Shown here: piece after piece, positions 60,716 to 64,000 of the stretch
How positions within the stretch are numbered: position 1 is the first letter of the stretch
Layout of the letters: the number at the start of each line of letters is the position of its first letter
Assembly: GCF_900637665.1 (NCBI RefSeq)
Contig: NZ_LR134386.1
Coordinates: forward strand, 1,914,501 to 1,978,500
DNA: 64,000 nucleotides
DNA from: Chryseobacterium nakagawai
GTDB taxonomy: Bacteria; Bacteroidota; Bacteroidia; Flavobacteriales; Weeksellaceae
Direction of reading: 5' to 3'
Position numbers and translations under genes: made by a program
The notes under the pieces: generated by a model
What the model saw: the letters and a program-made list of their open reading frames with translations, nothing else
The model's database searches: none
What the model was told of the DNA's origin: nothing

Positions 60716-61879
60716 ATGGATATAGAAAATCTACCAATACAGATCAAAACATTCTTCGGATTAGAACAAATTTTGGCAGAAGAGATCAAGAAATTAGGCG
60801 GGAGAAAGGTTGAAATTAAAAATAGGGCAGTAAATTGTGAAGGAGATCTTGGTTTTCTTTATAAAATTAATTATTCTGCAAGAACAGCGTTAAAAATTTT
60901 AGTGCCAATTCATGAATTCAAAGCTTTTAACCAGCATCAGTTTTATGATAGGCTGTTCAAATTTGATTGGGCGGAATTTATGGATGTAGATCAGTCTTTC
61001 TCAATTGATTCAACAGTAAATTCTGAAACGTTTAAACATTCTCAGTTTGTAACCTTAAAAATGAAGGATGCGATTGTAGATTATTTTCAGGATAAATTTA
61101 AAAGACGTCCGAATGTTGAAACCCGAAATCCGGATATTAAATTCCATCTTCATATTGACAGAGAACTGGTAATGATTTCTATGGATTCTTCCGGTGATGC
61201 TTTATTTAAAAGAGGATATAGAAGAGAGCAGGGGGAAGCACCAATTAATGAAGTGCTGGCAAGCGGAATGCTTCAATTGGCAGGCTGGGATGGGAAAGGA
61301 AATTTCCTTGATCCAATGTGTGGCTCCGGAACGTTACTAATTGAAGCAGCAATGATTGCTATGGATCTTCCGGCTCAGATTTTTAGAAAAAGATTTGGGT
61401 TTCAGAATTGGAAAAATTATGATGCTGATCTATTTTCAAAGATTAAAGAATTTAGAATCAATAGAGTGAGACAGTTTGATGGGAAGATCGTAGGCTATGA
61501 TATTGATGCAAGAATGCTGAATGCTGCCAGAATGAATGTGGAAGCAGCAGAAATGGAAGATGTAATTGAGATCAAAAAGCAGAATTTCTTTGATTCCAAA
61601 AAAGAACTTTTCCCATTATTGATGGTATTTAATCCGCCTTATGACGAGAGAATTTCGATCAATGATGATGATTTCTATAAAAAGATAGGAGATACGTTTA
61701 AAACAAATTATCCGAACACACTTGCATGGTTGATTTCATCTGACCTTGAGGCTGTGAAGAAAGTTGGATTACGCCCTTCAAGAAAGATTAAGCTGTTTAA
61801 CGGAAAGTTGGAAACAAGATTCCTACAGTACGAGATGTATGAAGGAACAAAGAAAATCCATAAATTGGAAGATAAATAA
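60716..61879 (+). CDS. THUMP-domain RNA methyltransferase (RlmL/Trm14-like)
   Basis: 387 residues. An N-terminal THUMP/ferredoxin-like RNA-binding part (about 1-170) starts IQIKTFFGLEQILAEEIKKLGGRKVEIKNRAVNCEGDLGFLYKINYSARTALKIL. A Rossmann methyltransferase domain follows, with motif I FLDPMCGSGTLLIEAAMIAMDLPAQIF (about 198-224) and the amino-methyltransferase motif IV FNPPYDERI (about 304-312). It methylates guanine N2 in rRNA or tRNA; the exact target is not told by sequence. A 55-residue gene follows after 9 nt. Confidence 0.9.
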   Translation: MDIENLPIQIKTFFGLEQILAEEIKKLGGRKVEIKNRAVNCEGDLGFLYKINYSARTALKILVPIHEFKAFNQHQFYDRLFKFDWAEFMDVDQSFSIDSTVNSETFKHSQFVTLKMKDAIVDYFQDKFKRRPNVETRNPDIKFHLHIDRELVMISMDSSGDALFKRGYRREQGEAPINEVLASGMLQLAGWDGKGNFLDPMCGSGTLLIEAAMIAMDLPAQIFRKRFGFQNWKNYDADLFSKIKEFRINRVRQFDGKIVGYDIDARMLNAARMNVEAAEMEDVIEIKKQNFFDSKKELFPLLMVFNPPYDERISINDDDFYKKIGDTFKTNYPNTLAWLISSDLEAVKKVGLRPSRKIKLFNGKLETRFLQYEMYEGTKKIHKLEDK

Positions 61880-61888
61880 AGATTAGAT

Positions 61889-62056
61889 ATGTCCTGGAAT
61901 TTTTTAGAGATATTTGATGTTGTTTTGGATGCATTTGGTCTGTTTAGTTCCAGATCAAAATCATCACGTTCAAAACCTGAAAGAAAGGCTTTAAATCATA
62001 ATGTAATATCTCAAAAGAAAGAGCTAAAAGATCCTGATATTTCACAGAAAAAATAA
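61889..62056 (+). CDS. Short hypothetical protein (55 residues)
   Basis: Starts MSWNFLEIFDVVLDAFGLFS, then a basic, Ser/Lys/Arg-rich tail ending DPDISQKK. The amphipathic hydrophobic start could be a membrane-associated helix. It begins 9 nt after the THUMP methyltransferase stop and probably shares its transcript. No family recognised. Confidence 0.55.
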   Translation: MSWNFLEIFDVVLDAFGLFSSRSKSSRSKPERKALNHNVISQKKELKDPDISQKK

Positions 62057-62194
62057 CTGCAATAGATTTCAGTTTAATTAACATCTAAAAACAGGCTGTA
62101 TCTATTACAGAAACTATTCTGGAAGTACGATTTAATATTTTTATTACTTCCAATTGATTGGATGTAAATTTATTTGAATAAGCTGCTAAACTGT

Positions 62195-62225
62195 TTGTAG
62201 GTTGTTCTGCGAATAATTAATTTTG
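62195..62225 (+). promoter_or_regulatory. Promoter of glycosyltransferase gene
   Basis: TTG at 62195-62197, a 20-nt spacer and TAATTTTG at 62218-62225, 13 nt before the TTG start codon at 62239. This supports that unusual start. Confidence 0.6.
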
Positions 62226-62238
62226 AAAAATTTTCAAT

Positions 62239-63243
62239 TTGAAGCCTAGTATTTCCATTATTGTTGCCATTTACAACCGAAAGGATGAACTTTTCGAGTT
62301 GCTGACTTCTTTAACCCAACAAACTGATAAAGAGTTTGAAATCATTATTGTTGATGATGGTTCAATCATTGATCTAAAACCTACCATAAGGAATTTCGAA
62401 GAGATACTGGATATTAAATATTTCAGGAAAGATAATTCCGGGCCGGGGCTTACAAGAAATTATGGAGCAAAAAGAGCAGCCAATGAATGGCTGGTATTTG
62501 TAGACAGTGATGTGATTGTTGAAAAGGATTATATCGAGCATATTAAAAAAGATATACAGACAATTCCCTGTGATGCATTTGGAGGAGCAGATAAAGCGCA
62601 TAAAGGTTTTAACCTGATGCAGAAGGCAATTTCATACTCTATGACTTCTGTTTTTACTACCGGAGGAATCAGAGGAAGTAAGAAGGCGGTTTCAAAATTT
62701 CAGCCCAGAAGTTTTAATATGGGAGTGAAAAAGTCAGTTTTTGAAAAAGTAGGCGGTTTTTCTGAGATGAGAATAGGAGAGGATCCTGACTTGTCGATGA
62801 CCCTTTGGGAAAACGGATTTACCACAACATTTTTTGATGATATTGCAGTATATCATAAACGTAGAGTTGATTTTGGGAAGTTTTCCAAACAGGTATATCA
62901 GTTTGGCTGTGCAAGACCAATTCTTAATCAGAGGCATCCGAGCTATGTGAAAATATCCTTTGCATTTCCTACCTTATTTATGTTAGGTTACATTATGGGA
63001 TTTTTTGAATATTTTATCTTAGGAAAAGGATTTATTCTTGCTTTCTATGGATTGTATACATTCCTAGTATTTTTCCATGCTTTATTATTGACTAAGAATA
63101 TCAGTATTGCTGGAATGGCGGTGATTTCAACCTATATTCAAATGTTTTCTTACGGATACGGATTTCTGAAATCCTGGGTTTTACTGAATATTTTCAGGAT
63201 GAAACCGGAGGATGCATTTCCCAATCATTATTATAAGAAATAG
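62239..63243 (+). CDS. Glycosyltransferase family 2, membrane-associated
   Basis: 334 residues from a TTG start (first residues MKPSISIIVAIYNR); the promoter box 13 nt upstream supports it. GT-A fold: SISIIVAIYNRKDELFELL, the nucleotide-sugar DDG in EIIIVDDGSI, and the DxD-like VFVDSDVIVEKDY. RIGEDPDLSMTLWENGF is the usual acceptor/catalytic (ED) site. The C-terminal 80 residues hold two or three TM helices. It transfers a sugar to a lipid or envelope glycan (inference); closed by a terminator. Confidence 0.9.
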   Translation: MKPSISIIVAIYNRKDELFELLTSLTQQTDKEFEIIIVDDGSIIDLKPTIRNFEEILDIKYFRKDNSGPGLTRNYGAKRAANEWLVFVDSDVIVEKDYIEHIKKDIQTIPCDAFGGADKAHKGFNLMQKAISYSMTSVFTTGGIRGSKKAVSKFQPRSFNMGVKKSVFEKVGGFSEMRIGEDPDLSMTLWENGFTTTFFDDIAVYHKRRVDFGKFSKQVYQFGCARPILNQRHPSYVKISFAFPTLFMLGYIMGFFEYFILGKGFILAFYGLYTFLVFFHALLLTKNISIAGMAVISTYIQMFSYGYGFLKSWVLLNIFRMKPEDAFPNHYYKK

Positions 63244-63298
63244 TGGTTATCTCCCACAGATACAAGGATTTCGAGAATGTGTATGTTACAATAAAAAT

Positions 63299-63333
63299 AA
63301 AGAAGGCTGTTTCAAGTGAAACAGCCTTCTTTT
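63299..63333. terminator. Bidirectional terminator after glycosyltransferase
   Basis: Arms AAAGAAGGCTGTTTC (63299-63313) and GAAACAGCCTTCTTT (63318-63332), loop AAGT, between convergent genes. Confidence 0.9.
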
Positions 63334-63345
63334 GTACAATAAAAT

Positions 63346-64000
63346 TTAGGATATAGAGATGTTTTCATGGTTAAGAACTCCTACTTTCAGCATACATTCT
63401 TTCATTTTATGATAAGTTCTTTTGATGTCGTGGTCCAATCCGATCGAGAATCTGATTAATCCATCAGAAATACCGATTGATGCACGTTCTTCTTCTGGAA
63501 TTTCGGAAGAAGTGGATTTTCCTGAGCAGGAGAACAGAGTTTTATAGAAACCTAAACTTACCGCCAGATACCCAAGGTTTTCTGTCTGCATCATTTCCAT
63601 CAGTTCATTGGCTTTTTCTGTAGTTCCTGCATCTAGGGTTAATAGTCCTCCGAATCCATACTCTTCATCAATCATACTTTTCATGAGTTCATGATTCTTA
63701 TGAGATGGTAAGCCCGGATAGGAGACTTTTAAGCCGTCCTGTTCAAATCTTTCTGCAAGATACATGGCATTATGGCTGTGTTGTTTTATTCTGATATGAA
63801 GGGTTCTCAGGTTTTTAAGAATGCTTGATGCTCTTAAACTGTCCATGGTTGGTCCCAATAGCATACATGCCCCGGAGTTTACATTTTTAGTATCATCAAT
63901 AAATGCCTGTGAACTGCAATATACACCACCCACAGTGTCACTGCTTCCGTTGATGAATTTCGTTAAACTGTGAATGACAACATCTGCTCCAAATAATTGA
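63346..64000 (-). CDS. Trans-sulfuration family PLP enzyme, 5' end beyond window
   Basis: 217 residues of the C-terminal part; the frame runs on past the right edge. GADVVIHSLTKFINGSSDTVGG contains the PLP-bound Lys in SLTKF. ENLGYLAVSLGFYKTLFSCSGKSTSSEIPEEERASIGISDGLIRFSIGLDH is the conserved end of cystathionine gamma-synthase / gamma-lyase / methionine gamma-lyase enzymes. Which reaction it performs cannot be decided from this part. It faces the glycosyltransferase across a terminator. Confidence 0.9.
   Translation of the reverse strand, partial: QLFGADVVIHSLTKFINGSSDTVGGVYCSSQAFIDDTKNVNSGACMLLGPTMDSLRASSILKNLRTLHIRIKQHSHNAMYLAERFEQDGLKVSYPGLPSHKNHELMKSMIDEEYGFGGLLTLDAGTTEKANELMEMMQTENLGYLAVSLGFYKTLFSCSGKSTSSEIPEEERASIGISDGLIRFSIGLDHDIKRTYHKMKECMLKVGVLNHENISIS

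Overview
The window looks like chromosome from a Chryseobacterium-like member of the Flavobacteriia (Bacteroidota). The reasons are: AT-rich DNA, promoters of the Bacteroidota form TTG-N(17-23)-TAnnTTTG, few Shine-Dalgarno sites, a type IX secretion (T9SS) sorting domain, lipoproteins with acidic export signals, and typical families (DUF5686, DUF1599/BT_3928, DUF4258-like, a flavobacterial DnaG without zinc-finger cysteines, archaeal/eukaryotic-type ProS). No rRNA, tRNA, CRISPR array, prophage or intact insertion sequence was seen.

Layout. 1-2750 (minus): a truncated LytS-type histidine kinase, a small membrane-anchored protein, alanine dehydrogenase and tsaE. 2823-5640 (plus): dnaG and clpP. 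5728-7103 (minus): a T9SS-secreted protein with a duplicated domain, behind a cobalamin riboswitch. 7359-10892: a phytase-like surface lipoprotein, a bilobed aspartic protease and a membrane-bound AraC regulator. 10915-16152 (minus): DUF1599, BT_3928-like, TerB-like, S9 peptidase and tpiA. 16398-24750 (plus): folP, then the isoleucine/valine operon ilvE-D-B-N-C-A. 24874-32596 (minus): exported proteins (M28 peptidase, DUF5686 barrel, di-haem peroxidase, PhoX-like). 32741-34031: a beta-lactamase-fold gene next to a decayed copy of the alaS 3' end. 34097-36700: alaS. 37245-39820: an ECF sigma / zinc anti-sigma / DUF417 / MsrAB operon. 39816-47845: a paired membrane-protein family, an unusual AAA+ ATPase, an FAD oxidoreductase, prfB, DedA, an esterase and a TPR protein. 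47932-56539: DUF808, a metallopeptidase-like protein, dnaJ, grpE, mntH, a DUF937-OmpA fusion and proS. 56567-64000: a Trp/Gly-rich lipoprotein, a FadL-like porin, a ZIP transporter, two methyltransferases, a glycosyltransferase and a truncated trans-sulfuration enzyme.

How genes work together. The ilv operon encodes nearly all of isoleucine/valine synthesis. It is preceded by two consecutive Ile/Val-rich leader peptides, each followed by its own intrinsic terminator and an alternative pairing segment, which suggests tandem ribosome-mediated attenuation. The sigma-anti-sigma-DUF417-MsrAB cluster reads as a self-contained response to protein methionine oxidation. The B12 riboswitch ahead of a single secreted protein suggests an extracellular cobalamin-related role for an uncharacterised family.

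Start codons were revised where promoter position or family length argues for it: dnaG, tsaE, tpiA, prfB (GTG), the phytase-like gene, the FAD oxidoreductase, the HEFSH protein and the OmpA fusion. Promoters were called by eye from the Bacteroidota consensus. Family names come from recognising motifs; no database search was run.
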